Positions 10,845 to 23,999 of a stretch of 40,135 bases of DNA are shown in pieces. The stretch comes from Alectoria sarmentosa (Eukaryota > Ascomycota > Lecanoromycetes > Lecanorales > Parmeliaceae): positions 1 to 40,135 of the forward strand of contig WOGZ01000300.1 in the NCBI GenBank assembly GCA_009733775.1, in the 5' to 3' direction. The translations under genes were made by a program, and so were the position numbers. Position 1 is the stretch's first letter, and every line of letters starts with the position of its first letter. The notes beneath the pieces were generated by a model. The model saw nothing but the letters and a program-made list of their open reading frames with translations. It did no database searches and was not told the DNA's origin.

Positions 10845-12900
10845 TATTCGTTTTAATGTTATTAATTTCAAACATTAATTCTTCAACATAATCATCAACT
10901 TTTAAATATCAAAATTCTTTTTTATTAAAATCGAATTTCAAAACGAGCATCTCTTATTTTAATCTTTACTTTATCTTATATTGAATTTTTTTTTATATTG
11001 AATTCTCTTTTATATTGAATTTCATATTTTGAATTTCGAACTTCGAATTTCGAATCTCGAATCGAGATCGAATTGTCGATTTTTATAATTCGAGACGATT
11101 ACGTGAGATAAATGTTTTTTATTTTCTTCGTCGAAGAAAATTTCTCTTACAATTCTTTTTTTTAATTCGTTATATTTTTATATTTAAAATATTGAATTTC
11201 ATTTTTGTTTTAAATTTTGTGTCTCGAAAGATTATTATGCTCGCTTTTTAATTTGAGAATTTCTTTTAAAATGAACACACTTTCACAAATCTTTTTAATT
11301 AAAATATTCGTCGATTTATATTTTAAATCGTGAAAGACAATTTTAGATCTTTAGAGATTAATAAAGACGTTTTAAGCTTTTTTATCAACGAACGTATTAA
11401 AACTCGATTAACGTTTTTAAAATCTTATTCTTAATCGTCGAATTGAGTAATTAATCGATTTTTTTTACGAATTGCTTTTTAAACATTTAATCAAAAAATT
11501 CGAATCTTTTAAAGATTTTAAAATTTATCTTCGATAAAAATAACGTTTTATATTTCTTCTGTTACTTCATTTATCAAAACAATCATTCAAAAAAAAAACA
11601 AAATAACTTTTGAAAATTTATTTAATAACGATCTCACATTTGAATTTATTCATTTTGTTAAAGAAATTTCCGAGAATTTATTTAATAACGATTTCACATT
11701 TGAATTTATTCATTTTGACGAAACGATTACTCTTAATATGAAAAGTTCGATTCTTTAAGAAAAAAAACGACGTTAATTTATATTCATATTAAAACGTTTT
11801 ATTTTTTCATTCTTCTCATTAATAATTCGAAAATCCAAATCATTTTTTACATCTTTTTATTTTTTAACGATTTAAAATTCTTTTTTTTTTGTCGAGAAGA
11901 GTTACCTTTGATAAGATAATCGAAAATAATAATAATTTTAACGAATTTCGTAATTTCTTTAATATCGATTTTCTTAATCTTAATAATAATCGAACTTTTA
12001 TTTAGGGTTAATCAAGGAATTTCGAATAAAGAAACACAATAAGATTTTTGTCTTTTATTTTTTCAGAGGTAAATTTTATTATGTGATAAACAATGTTGCA
12101 AATTATGCAAATTATTTTGAATAACCTTCAATTTACATTTAATTTAATAAGTTCTTTTAAATCGCAAAAAATTTAAAAACCTCTTAAACAAATTTAAGAA
12201 AATTTTGAAAATAATTTTCGTATTTTCGATTTGAAATTCTTTTATTCAAATTTAAAAGAATTTTATAATATTAATAACATTGTCTTTGCAAGCAAAAAGA
12301 ACATATATCGAAAAATATATTTCTTTTATTAACGAATAAAAGATTACGTTATAATTAAAGGAGAGGATATTATACGAGTAAATCTTTTCATTTATTTTTA
12401 TAAAACGATAATTTTTTAATGATTAAACACTTTTTTTCAAAATGAAAAGAATATCATAATACAATTGCAAATAAGATTCAAAAAAAACATTTATCCGTTT
12501 ATAAAAAAGATTCAAAATCTCGATGTTCTTAACATTGAATTAATTTATTAAATAAGTTTATATTATAATAAACGTTAATGATAAACGAAATTCAATTAAT
12601 TACGTTTAAAACGTATTCAAATATGTAATATAAATAGGGATTTCCGATGAGCATACACAAGTTATTTAAACATAAAATCATTTGAACATAAATTTACAAG
12701 CTTCGATATTTTTCTCAACTTTTTTAATCACGCTTCGACAATTCACGAAAAAACTTAATAATAAAAAAAAACTTTAATATCGTATTTATTAACAAAAGAA
12801 AACATAATATAAAAATGTGTGAAAGAAAATTCGAAAATAAGATAAAGAAAAAGATTAAAAACGAAATCGAAAATAACAATTTAATAAAGATAAATTTTTA
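10845..12900 (+). other. Element B leader and start of gag, heavily mutated
   Basis: This stretch lies between the primer-binding site and the recognisable part of gag. It is AT-rich, has no intact frame, and I could not identify any conserved domain. It should hold the untranslated leader and the beginning of gag. A 60-bp tandem duplication lies within it. Confidence 0.5.
11612..11717 (+). repeat. Tandem duplication, period 60 bp
   Basis: Two units begin at 11612 and 11672. Each has a nearly identical 46-bp core beginning GARAATTTATTTAATAACGA and ending in TTTATTCATTTTG, with only transitions between the cores. The period of 60 is a multiple of three, so it could be a repeated 20-codon segment of gag. 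Confidence 0.75.
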
Positions 12901-15900
12901 TTTAAAAAAAAACAAGATGAATATTAAAAAGCGTTATAACGATCTTATTTTTCTTCACATTTCTTTATGATGTTAAGTTTTCATAAATTCGATATTCATA
13001 TTTATCAATTAATATCGTTATACCCGATTTACGAAAATTAATAACAATCGAATTTTTTTATGTATCCTCAATACGTTTAATAAACTTACGATTTTTAATA
13101 ATAAACATTAAACGAATAAACAAAAGCTTATTTATAATCGAATTAAATTTCTTTTTTTTAGATTACATAAACGTAAACATTAAAGTTTATATCATCGTTT
13201 ATATAATCAAAAAACGTTTTATTCGTTTTAAAATAATCATTAATAATTACGATAGAAAATGTTTAATCGAACAATTATCGTTAAAATTACGAAAACAATT
13301 ATGCGAATCGTGATAATCGGTCTTTTTATCAACAAAGATCGTATAAAAAGAATCAAAAATCGTATGAAAATTAGAAATTATATGAAAATTAGGGGTTTAT
13401 GAGAATGTCGTCTTTTAAAGTTTCTCAAAAAACATATTTTAACGATTTCTTTAACGAGAATTATGATCTTGAAAATTATTATAAAAATATCAATTATCAA
13501 AATTTTTACATATATTATGAAAACGAGAAATAATTTCACGATGTGAATAAAGAAACTTTTATTAAAAAAAAAAGATTTTAAAAATAACGAGATTAATGTT
13601 AAATTCGTATTTATAACGTATTATATCATCATTGAAAAGAAAAAAAAACAATCTCAATATTATATTTATAAAAAAGACTTTTTCTTAAATAATCTATTAC
13701 ACGTTTATATTAAAATCAAATTTTGTTTTCGAAAACATCTTTAAAAGAATCTTAATTCTTAAAAACATTTTCAAAAAAATCCTAATCTTTCGAAAGAATT
13801 TGAAATTATTTTTATAATTATAAATTCAAGATTGTTATATATAATCGAATCTTCGATATTATCTTTTTTTGTTTTCGATATAATTTTTCGATTATAACAT
13901 TATTTCACGAAATTAATAAGTTTTATAATGAAAACGTCGTTAAAATCTAAATGTTTAAATATGAAATATTTTATAAACATGATTAATAGACTTTTCCTAA
14001 AAAAATTATTTTTCGAATTCAAATTAAATAAATATGAAATTTTAATAATTTTACGGAAAATTGATTTTAATAAACATTTTATTAACGAATAATTTAATTT
14101 CTCATTTTTTATGAAAAAGAAAAACGATGAAACCTCAATTTTTGTAAAATTTATTAAAAATATTCACGTAATAAATAATTTAAAAACGAATTTTTTGATT
14201 AATATAAATATTTTTGATTTTGAAAACGTAATTATTAACATTTCGAAAAAGAAGATAATTTTTATAAAGTGCGAAAATGTCATCGTTTTTATTCAAATTA
14301 TCGTTTGAAATAATGTTCAAATTCAAAAAATCATACGCTCGAAACGCAAATAAATGATTTCATTTAAAATAATGAAAATTATAAACATTTTTCTGCGCGA
14401 TAAAAATCTTTTTTTTAATCGAGACTTTATTTTTGAATCAAAAATAAAAAAAATGTATTTTCATTTCGTGAACGCAAATTTTGATTTCATAAATGTTTAA
14501 AATGATTTTACACATCCGTTTTTGATTTTTCATTATTAAAAAATGAACATTATCACAAAATATGAAATTTAAAAAAGTTATTAAATTAATTTAAAAAGTT
14601 ATTCTTTGACAATAAAAGTCTTTAAAAACAAAAAATCTATGATTACGAAATTCACGAATTTATTAAATTCGAAATCAATATTTAAAAAAGTTTTAATCGA
14701 TTTTTTTTTGAAAATTCAGCTTTTAAACGAAATAACGATTTATAATAAATAAAAATATGTGAATATTATGCGTCGAATCGTGAAAAAAAATTTGAAAATT
14801 TGAAAAAATATCGAAAATATGATTAATTTATTCGAATTCGAATAAATGCAAATGTTTATTATCATAAATTAATAATCCTCGATAGCGAAATTAAGAAATA
14901 AAATATATTTATTTATTTCGAAAATCAAAAAATTAATAAACGAAAAATTTAATAAAATGCATTCACAAAAAAAAATGAATTAATTAATAAAATTTACATT
15001 TTTTACCTTTTCGATTTTTATAATTTATAAAATCGTTTATATTAATTTAAAAAAGATTTCGAAACGAAAAGAAAAAGTGATTATGAATATTCGAAAATTA
15101 AATAAAATTATTATTTTAAACAATTATTCAATTTCGTTTTAAAAAGACATCGTTATTTTTATTCAAAAATGTAATTTTATTAACGTGATTAATTATAATA
15201 AATAATTTCATTTGTTTTTGATTAGAAAGAATCATCGTCAACGTTTCATTATCATATTTTATAAAGAATCGAAACATTTCAATATCATAATAATGAGGTT
15301 TAAGAATTTTATTTTTTACGTATAAAGGAAAATAAACGAATTTTTATATTAATATCATTATTTCGTAAAATATTATATCGATAATATAATTATCTTTTTG
15401 CGAATAACGAAAAAACATTTTAAACATTTAAAAACGATTTTTCGATTTTTCGCGAAATTAAAGATTATTTTTGAATTCAAAAAATCTTATTTAAAATATT
15501 CATTCATTATTTTATTAAATTAAAAAATAAATGATTTTAAGTTTATAATTATTAAAAAAAGAATCGTTACGATCAAAAAAATATATTTTTTAAAAACATT
15601 AAAAGATTTAAAAATTTATATGAGAATAGCGAATTGATTATGAAAAAATATATAATATTTCGTTTAAATCTTCGAATTATTATAACGTTTAAAGATTAAA
15701 TTTTTCAAACGTTTATTTATATAAAAAGATCGAATTCGAAAAAAATATATTAAAAGCATTAAAATAATTTTTATTAAAAAAAAGAAAAAGGTTTTTGAAA
15801 TTCTTTAAAAGATTTTAATCACAAAAACTTATTTTTATTATCATAATTTAATACGTTAACTTTATGCTGATCTCGATGAATTTAAAAAATATGAATTCGA

Positions 15901-17860
15901 AATAATTTTATATCACGTTTTCGATGATTTTTAAAAAAATTCTTTTTTAAAAATCGATATTCAATTCATTATATTTTTATCGAAGTTTTTAAATTTTACG
16001 AAATTGAAATATTAATTCATAAAATTAAAAATCGTAATTTTGATATGAATATTAAAGAAGATTTTTCATATGTTGAATCAAAAATTCGAAAAAAAGATAA
16101 TTATTTTCACGAATCATTTTGTTATTATAAATATTATATAACAAATTATATTTTCCTTTTTATTCTCGAATCGAATAAATTTACGATTTATATAAATTTT
16201 TTAATACGCTTCGCAATTTAATTTAAATGTGCGATGAAAATTTGAGAAATAAAACGTGATTTTAAATGTTTTTTTTAAACTTTTTTATAAACGAGAGAAA
16301 AAATATAAAGTTAATAAATTCGATGTGTTTAACGAAATTAATATTTATATTTTCATTTTAACGAAAATATTTGAAAATTATCGATTTAAATTTGAAAAAG
16401 CGTATAAAAAAAATAAAAAATGTTTTAAAATTTATAAATTCTTATTATGAGAAAGAGATCATCTTTTGAAAAATAAAAAGTTCGTGAAAATAATAAAACT
16501 TTTAAACATTCAATTCGTGTGACGAAAAAAACTTATTTATTATCGCGATTTATTCAATTTTAAAAAATGTTTTTATATTCTCAAAAGCATAAAATAAAAA
16601 ATATTCGAATTAATACATGATTTTTAAAATCATAACGATTTTCATAAAATTTATAAACGAATTATCGAAAGTTATTATATGAGACATTTGATTCGAAAAC
16701 TTAAAAAATATATATTGCATTATCCGCAATATTAATTAAATCAAATCATTAAACACGCGTTTTATGAATTTTTGAAATTGATAATAACTTCGTTTGCAAA
16801 TTTTCATATAATTATAATAAATTTCATTTTAATTCTCTCTTTTTTAAAAAACGAAAACGACATTTTAATAAATATAATATGCAAATTTTCGAAAAAAATA
16901 ATGAGCGTTATTAAAAAAACAATTTGAAACGCAATAAAATAAGCGATAGCGTTATTAAAAATCTTTATAAATTAAAAAATTTCGCGAATCATTATTTTAA
17001 ATCGCGATTCGAAATTTCTTTTCGATTTTTGAAAAATCATTTTCATTGTTTTAAAAATTAAATTAATGATTTTTATAATTTATTATTTATAAATTAACGA
17101 ATAATTTAAAAAAATAAATTAGATCATGAAGATTGTATTACGCTTTTATATTATTTATCATTTTAACATTTTATAAAATAAGTTTTTCATTATTTTAAAA
17201 AAAAATTTAAATAATTTAATTAATATTTCGATAAAAAAGATTATTAATGAAATCGTTTATAAAATGAAATTGAATAACGAAATAAATGTTAATAACGTCG
17301 TTATCAAAAAACAAATCGATATGATTAACGATAAAAATCGAAATTGTCAAAAAATTATCGACTCTCTTGCTTTCATCGTCGCGAAAATGAAAATCAAATA
17401 TAATAAAAAACATAAATCTTTAATTATGAAATTTGATGATAAGATATACGTAAAACTTTATCATAAATATAAACTTTTTAAATTGAAGAATATTAAATTA
17501 TTCAATCAAAAAACGAGATCTTTTCGAATTCTCAAATAATGAAAAAATTTAATTTATGAATTGAAATTTTCGAAGATTTAAAAGATTTATTTAATTTTTT
17601 CGATCATTATGCTCGAATTCGTATTAAAAAAAAAGATTTATATCGAAAATCGAGAGAAAAAGGTTAGAAATTGATAATCGATGAAAACGAATCAAAGATT
17701 AAAAATAAACATGAAATTGAAAAACTTATCGATCGATAAAAGATTCATTCGCGAAATAAAAATTCACGTTAAAAAGAAAAGATCGTATAATATTTAATAA
17801 AATAAAAAAATTGAGAATCGATTTATATGTTTAATATAATATAAAAAATCTCGATAAAAC
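12900..17860 (+). pseudogene. Element B gag-pol relic
   Basis: The frame changes and contains many stops, but the domains follow chromovirus order. Gag ends with a repeated motif (NQKSYENQKLYENQ, near 13340-13395) and a zinc finger at about 13658-13726 whose first cysteines now read as tyrosine (YIYKKDF...NNLLHVYI). Protease traces near 14170-14310 end in KKKIIFIKCENV. Reverse transcriptase has the YYIDN catalytic motif (for YxDD) near 15370-15385, followed by HFKHLKTIFRFF. RNase H traces include TKTYFYYH near 15825. Integrase at about 16610-16770 has HDFQNH and then HYPQY, the HHCC zinc site with both cysteines changed to tyrosine. The integrase C-terminal region (17264-17540) and a chromodomain follow, the latter reading HEIEKLIDR...IHVKKKRSYN with two adjacent stops where WW-type residues are expected. 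All changes fit RIP. Confidence 0.85.
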
Positions 17861-18254
17861 GAAAAAATTTATAAAGAATTACGATCAAAAATATGAAAAA
17901 ATCTCGATAAAAAAATTTCGAAAAAAAAGAGATAAAAATTCTTTAAAAAATATTAAAAGAAATATCGAAATTATAAAATCTTGATTTCTTTTCATTAAAT
18001 TAAACGTTAAAAATAATAATAAAAATTTACGAATTTAAATCTTTATAAATAAAAAAATGAAGTTTTTAATTATAAAAACTTATTTAACGCACATATTATT
18101 ATTATTTGAATGATGCTCGAAATCGAGAAAATTTTATTTCAAAAATTAACATTTTTTCATCTCGTAACTCATCTCACTTTTTTCTTAATAAACATATTTC
18201 ACATAATTTATATTTTGATTTTATAATCTCATAAATTTAAATTAAAAATGTGAA

Positions 18255-18352
18255 ATTTATTTTAATTTCTCGTCAATCTTCATCTCGATTAATTCAAATA
18301 ATTATTTCAATTTCTCATTAATCTTCATTTTAATTAATTTAAATAATAATTT
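18255..18352 (+). repeat. Tandem duplication of about 46-48 bp
   Basis: Two adjacent units share the pattern TTYAATTTCTCRTYAATCTT followed by CATYTYRATTAATTYAAATAAT. The first begins near 18258 and the second near 18305. Differences are mostly transitions. It lies in the unexplained 3' region of element B. Confidence 0.65.
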
Positions 18353-20229
18353 TGAATTGAGACGTAAATAATATAAATTAAATTTCTTATTAATCGAATA
18401 TCATTCACGAACATCATATTTCAAAATTACAAAAACGCAATTTCAAAAAACGATAAACTTAAGAAAGTTTTTTATTAATGAACGATTCGTTAAAAAAGAA
18501 ATAGCGAATCTCATTATTTGAAAAATTGTTTTTTAAAATCAAATTAAACGTATTTTAAATCATTATTTTGATTACGAACTCATCTTGAAAAAAATCGTTT
18601 TTATTATTAATTAAATTAGATTTGAGCAATAAAAAAATTCGATTATTAATTAATTTCAATATGAAAATATTCTTTTCTCGATATTGAATTACAATGTTTG
18701 AAAATCGCTTTTCACGTTTCACATTTTTTCACGCATTAAAAAAATTAAAAATTTAAACCTCTTTTTTTAAAACGATTTTTATAATCATCTCGATCCGCTT
18801 TTTAAATTATTAATTAATATCTTTTTTTTATATAACATTAATTACGAAAAAAAGTGCATAAACGATTTTTTGATAAAAATCATAACGAAAAATAAGAGAG
18901 TGAGGAATAAAAAAAAAAAAAACGATAAAAAAAACTCAATTTATAATTTCATAAATGTCAAAGCGATGAATAAAGGGAAATTCAATAACGTCAAAATATT
19001 ATTATAATAAATCGTTATCAAAAATTGACAAATTTTTGAATAAAGTAAACGCAAATAACACGAAATTATTTTCATTAATTAATTTAAATCTATTCGACGC
19101 CTAAATAATGAAAATCATAAAATTAAACGAAAAGCCGCGTATTTCGCAATTTTTCATAAATATTTGAATTTTTTTTATTTATATAAAAAAAGAGCCTCGA
19201 AAACGTTTAATAATTTCGAAAAATAATTTTATTAAATAACATTCGAAATTTATCAATTCTTTGATATTAAAAATGTGAATATCAATTTAAAACATAATAT
19301 CGCTCACATCATCAACAATATATTGTTAAATAAAAATTAAATAATTCATTAAAAATAAAAATGCACGATTTAAAATAATGATTACGACTTATCGATCGAA
19401 AGTTTAAAAACCTCGAATATTAACATTATTGATGAATCGACATTTTATTTAATAAAAAATTCAAATACGTTATAAAAGATGTTTTCAAATATTATAATTA
19501 AACCTTTAAAAAATAAAAAAAAAGTCGATGTTTTTAATTTAATTTCGAAAATCAAAAAATTCAAATCAAAATCGAATGCAATTTTTTTATTAAAGATCAC
19601 GAAAAATAATAAGGAAAATAACAATTTCGAAAAAAAGAAAAGCGAATTTATTAAATTCGAAAACAAATTATAATGAAATCTCGTCGATGAAAAGAAAAAG
19701 AAATAAAGTATTAAATTTAAAACAAATAATATTTTAAAAATTATAATAATTTCGTTATAAATAATCGATTTTAATAATACGATCGAAGATTTCATAATCA
19801 AAATGAAAACAAAATCGTTAAATTCGAAATCGATTCTCGAAAAAATCGTTTTAAAAAATCTTATTTCGAAATCGAAAAATGAAAAAGTTAAATTTAAAAA
19901 AAAATTTCAAATTTTAAAATCGTTAATCGAGAATTTATATAAAACATTTTTAAAAATAATAAATCACGTTTAATAAAAGCATTCAATTTTGCGAAATGTT
20001 AAATAAATTTTCATATTCGAAAATTAAAAATTAAAGCACGATGCGAAAAAAAATTCTCGTTTAAATATATAAAAAGAAACGCGCGATAATTAACGAGAAA
20101 AAATGAAAATGAAGAATTTTATTTTATATAAAATCTTAAAAAAGATTATTATATCAATTAACGAAGTTGTTCAAAAATTTAGCGAAAGAAATTTTAAAAT
20201 AATCAAAAAAATATTCGAATATGAGAATC

Positions 20230-20285
20230 GCAAAAAAAAATTTAAAAAATTTAAAAATTTTAAAAAATTTAAAAAATTTAAATAA
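20230..20285 (+). repeat. Low-complexity repeat encoding Lys/Phe repeats
   Basis: Short units related to TTTAAAAAA repeat several times and encode KKFKKFKNFKKFKKFKKFK in frame. With RIP undone the Phe codons (TTT) may have been Ser (TCT), giving a Lys/Ser tail. It lies in the possible accessory frame of element B. Confidence 0.6.
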
Positions 20286-20429
20286 TTAATTAATTTTAAA
20301 ATCATCGCAGTCAATATTAAAACCCGAATCATCGATTTTGAATAAATGTTAATTTTAAAAATATGTCGACAAAATGTTTTAACATTTGAATATCATATTA
20401 TTTTTCAAAATATTCTCGAAGCTCGTTTT

Positions 20430-20589
20430 TGTTACGGATAACAAGGAAGGAAGAAACGAAGAAAACGAAGATAACGTCATAGCAGGAGGCTAGGCAGACA
20501 GTGTTAAATAACAAATTTCTCGATAACTTCTCGATAATCAATCTTACACTCACAATCAGAATTCTTGTTCGGGCACAATTCCCTTAATA
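20430..20589 (+). repeat. Element C 5' LTR
   Basis: This 160-bp repeat starts TGTTACGGAT and ends CCCTTAATA, where the 3' copy keeps the canonical TAACA. Roughly thirty differences from the 3' LTR are all transitions in my alignment. The conserved core CTCGATAATCAATCTTACA occurs in both copies and, in part, in the solo LTR at 35332-35491. Confidence 0.93.
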
Positions 20590-20590
20590 A

Positions 20591-20606
20591 TGATAACAAT
20601 ATCGGA
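20591..20606 (+). other. Probable tRNA primer-binding site of element C
   Basis: TGATAACAATATCGGA begins one base after the LTR and matches, apart from transitions, the sequence after the B 5' LTR at 10829-10844. The identity of the tRNA cannot be decided by eye. Confidence 0.55.
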
Positions 20607-21300
20607 TTTTATAACAAGCATCATTTGATTGTTTGTTTCAAATCATATATTCAATGTATTAACAATCTTTATTATATCAAAAATCCAATCCTTCGTTTAA
20701 TAATCTTTTTTATTTCTCAAAGATCGTTAATTTGATTTCTCATAACGTCATCGTACAAATCTAACAACTACGAGATTTTATTTCTTTCGATTATCAATTC
20801 GAAAGATTCATTAATTAAATTATTCAAGAAGTCGTTTAATATCTCATCAAAGATTCTTTCAAACCTGTTTAAATAATCTCAAAATCTATTAAAAATCAAC
20901 GTGTTTATTCTTATTCTTCTTCTTTCAATTTTCTTTTTGATTTATAATAAACGTGATCGAAAAATTGAATTATCGATCATATTACCTTTCGAATTGCAAT
21001 TCGTATTTTTCAAATAATCACATTTCAATTATATCGTCTTTTTGAAAATTCATCTTTTATTGAAAATATATCATAATTTATATCTTTTACATTATTAATT
21101 ATTATTTTCTCAAATTCGTTTAAATTCAAGATCTCTCATTTTATAAAAGTCTTCGAATATATTATTAGAAATATCTTCGCAGAAGAAGCTATTTATAAAG
21201 ATCTCATCGATTTAATTATGATATCAAAAAATCAATTTTAATAAAACATTAATTTTTTTTAATAGTAATGAATCGCATTATAAGAATTATTACGAAACAT
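20607..21300 (+). other. Element C leader, no gene seen
   Basis: This is the stretch between the primer-binding site and the first readable part of gag. It is AT-rich, keeps moderate C content in CpT contexts, and shows no recognisable domain. It probably holds the untranslated leader and the N-terminal coding part of gag. Confidence 0.45.
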
Positions 21301-22774
21301 ATTTGATCAATAAGATCTTTCAAATCCTTTCGAAGAATCAGATCTTATTAATAACGAAACAACTTTCAAATATTCGAAATGAAATCTCGATAACCTTAAT
21401 TTTTTTGATTTTATTTATAACGATAAATTTATAAAAAATGAAACGGTTATCGAATATATCGAAAAAGAAACGTATTTTCGAGATATTCATCTTTTCGTTA
21501 AATGAATTCGAAATCTTATTTTGATAAAAGATGCTAAAATGATATAAAAAAATTTATAAATAAATTTTCAAAATATCGCGTTAAAATAATGAATAATAAA
21601 GCTTTTTACTATCAAGAAGCGAATTATTAAATTAAAAAACGATGTTAAAAAATGAATCACTTTATTGATTGATAAATTCAAAGAGCTTATTACGATAATT
21701 ATCGATATTGTTTTTTATAAATAATATATCATGCGTGATGCAATTTTCAAACGAGAGCCTCGAAAATATGCTCAAAAAATCTTGAAATCAATTAAAGATA
21801 CAAATATGATTTTTATTAAAAATCAATTCGACATCATATATAATGATCTTAATCTTAAATTTCGACGTGATATCAAAAAGCTTAAGAATTTCATTACGAT
21901 AAATGTCTTTCTCATGATATTTGATAATAATAAACATAAATAATAAGTTTACGCGAGCAAACATAAAAAAAATATGAATTTCGAAAATGCAATCGAAACT
22001 TCTTTTTAAACGAATCGATAATAATCTCGTTTTTATAAAAGCAGATTTATAAAACAATATAATCAATATAATAATTCTCTCAATCGTATCGAAGATAATG
22101 ATTAATCAAATTTACGATTTAATTATTAAGAAAAAAACCGATCTTTATATTAATATAAAACGACTTTCATTTTACAATCTCGATATTTTATTTATCAAAA
22201 CCCTCAAATTTATTAATTTCAATAATCTTTTCAATATTAAAATAAATCATTATAATCAAATTAACGTTTAAACGAAAATATGAGACCTTCATCTTCTTCT
22301 CCTTTTCAATTTCCGAAATTTCAAATTATCGAGTTTATAAACAAATCAGATTTTCGATCTCAAAGATAATAACAATCTCGCTTTTCTTTTCAATCGACTT
22401 TTAATAATTTGAATAAACCTTTTTATCTCGTTCGCCTTAATCAATATAATTCGAGATTTCGTTTTCAATTTCAAAATCAATAATAAAGAGTTTATTAGGC
22501 TTTTAAAAACATAACGAAGAAGAATATTCTCGACGACGAATATGAGAAATCTATTGAATTATATCAATATTATGCTTTTAAAAATCAATTCGAAAATCCT
22601 TAAAAAAATTCTCAAAAATACAAAAAATTTTATGATAACAATTTTCATGATTATAACGATATAAACGATATATATTTCGTCAATAAGAAAATCAAACATC
22701 TTTGTAACAAATGTAATATATCGTTTTCATCAAAAAACAAACTTTTCAAACATTTGCGAAAAACTTATCGAAAA

Positions 22775-22900
22775 TTTAAAACTTTCAACGCAATTTTTGA
22801 AACTTTCGAAACAATTTTCGAAGTTTTCGAAACAATTTTCGAAATTTCCGACGCAATTTTCGAAACTTATATTACAACTTTCGAAGCCGACGAAACATCG
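22775..22900 (+). repeat. Short in-frame repeats of an FETIFE motif
   Basis: Units related to TTCGAAACAATT recur about seven times just after the gag zinc finger, encoding a run such as TFETIFEVFETIFEISDAIFE. Because the unit keeps the frame, it was probably a repetitive gag-protease linker before mutation. Confidence 0.7.
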
Positions 22901-23801
22901 ATCTCGTTTGAGAAATTCGCTGTCTTTATGATTAATAATGTTAAAATTATTACAATTATTCATTCTATCGTTGAATTACATAATATAATTATTAAATCGA
23001 ATTATAATTTCCGTAATTGAAAATATGCTATTTTTAAAATCCGATATTTATCGAATTTTAAAGCGAAAGAAAGCGATATTTTTTCGAATTCCGAATGTGA
23101 AATTACTTTTGATAATCGTAAATATCTTTTAAAAAATGAAAAACAAAATCGTCAACACGAATGAGTATATCATAATAATTATATATATTAATAACGTTAT
23201 TAATAACATAATAAAAACAACTTGTTTCACGATGAAGATATATTTTATAAACGATTTTAAGGTTAATATCCTTTTCGAAACGGATATTATAACGTTTCAA
23301 GATATAATTATGAATTTAAAAGCTCGTATCGTCAAACTCGATAAATGTTAAAGATTTAAAATATCGATCAACATTATCGCACGAATTCAATCACATTTCA
23401 AACGCATTATTCGTATCAAATCCTCGATTATTATAATATCAAATATTATTACGAAAATATTTATCGCATATAACGATATAATATTAAAAAATCGAGATTT
23501 TTTATTCGAGTTAAATTATATTTAAGATTTCGAATTCATAAATGAGGTTTTGATTTATGTTATAAATTTCACAATTTCAATGATATTGATTTATAATGTC
23601 ATGATTATATTTATTCGTTTATCTCGAAAAGCAAAGCTCGAAGCACTTTACGAATATAAACAAAATAATGTTTTTTTAATAACCTTTATTGACGCATTTT
23701 TTGTTATTGAAAATGTGAAATCATAAAAATCTAATCTCGTTAAAGGCATCATGATAACAATTATAACATTTATCGAATTAACACAAAAGCTTATATCTAA
23801 A

Positions 23802-23999
23802 AACTTCGTGCTTGAAAATGTTATTCTTAAAATCATTATTTCTATAATTAAAACGTACGAGATTAAAAACTTCGTTTCTGAGAATATTGTTTTTAAGATT
23901 ATTGTTTTTATAATTAAAACGTACGAGATTGAAAACTTCGTTTCTAAAAATATTATTCTTAAAATCATTATTTTTATGATTAAAACGTTCAAGATTCAA
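23802..23999 (+). repeat. Three in-frame copies of a 66-bp unit
   Basis: Units begin at 23802, 23868 and 23934, each 66 bp, and encode a 22-residue repeat close to NFVSENIVFKIIVFIIKTYE. Differences are almost all transitions. The block sits between protease and reverse transcriptase of element C in an otherwise open frame (23751-24107). The frame is still intact, which is rare in this region. Confidence 0.85.

Larger units (their letters stand above)
17861..20424 (+). other. Extra 3' region of element B, possible accessory reading frame
   Basis: About 2.56 kb lies between the B chromodomain and the C insertion, and another 380 bp (27939-28318) lies beyond C before the 3' LTR. In element C pol runs almost to the 3' LTR, so this region is unusual. 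The part from 17861 to about 19430 shows no recognisable domain. From about 19430 the plus strand has long frames (for example 19479-19673 and 20103-20285) that are rich in Lys, Asn, Glu and Ser. Undoing C-to-T changes would make them Pro/Ser/Thr-rich. I know no family for it. It could be an accessory ORF, or a further insertion whose borders I missed. Confidence 0.4.

Noticed and set aside
23802..23999. A CRISPR-like or regulatory repeat array.
   Set aside because: The units are directly adjacent without spacers, keep a reading frame, and lie inside a retrotransposon polyprotein. The host is a fungus.
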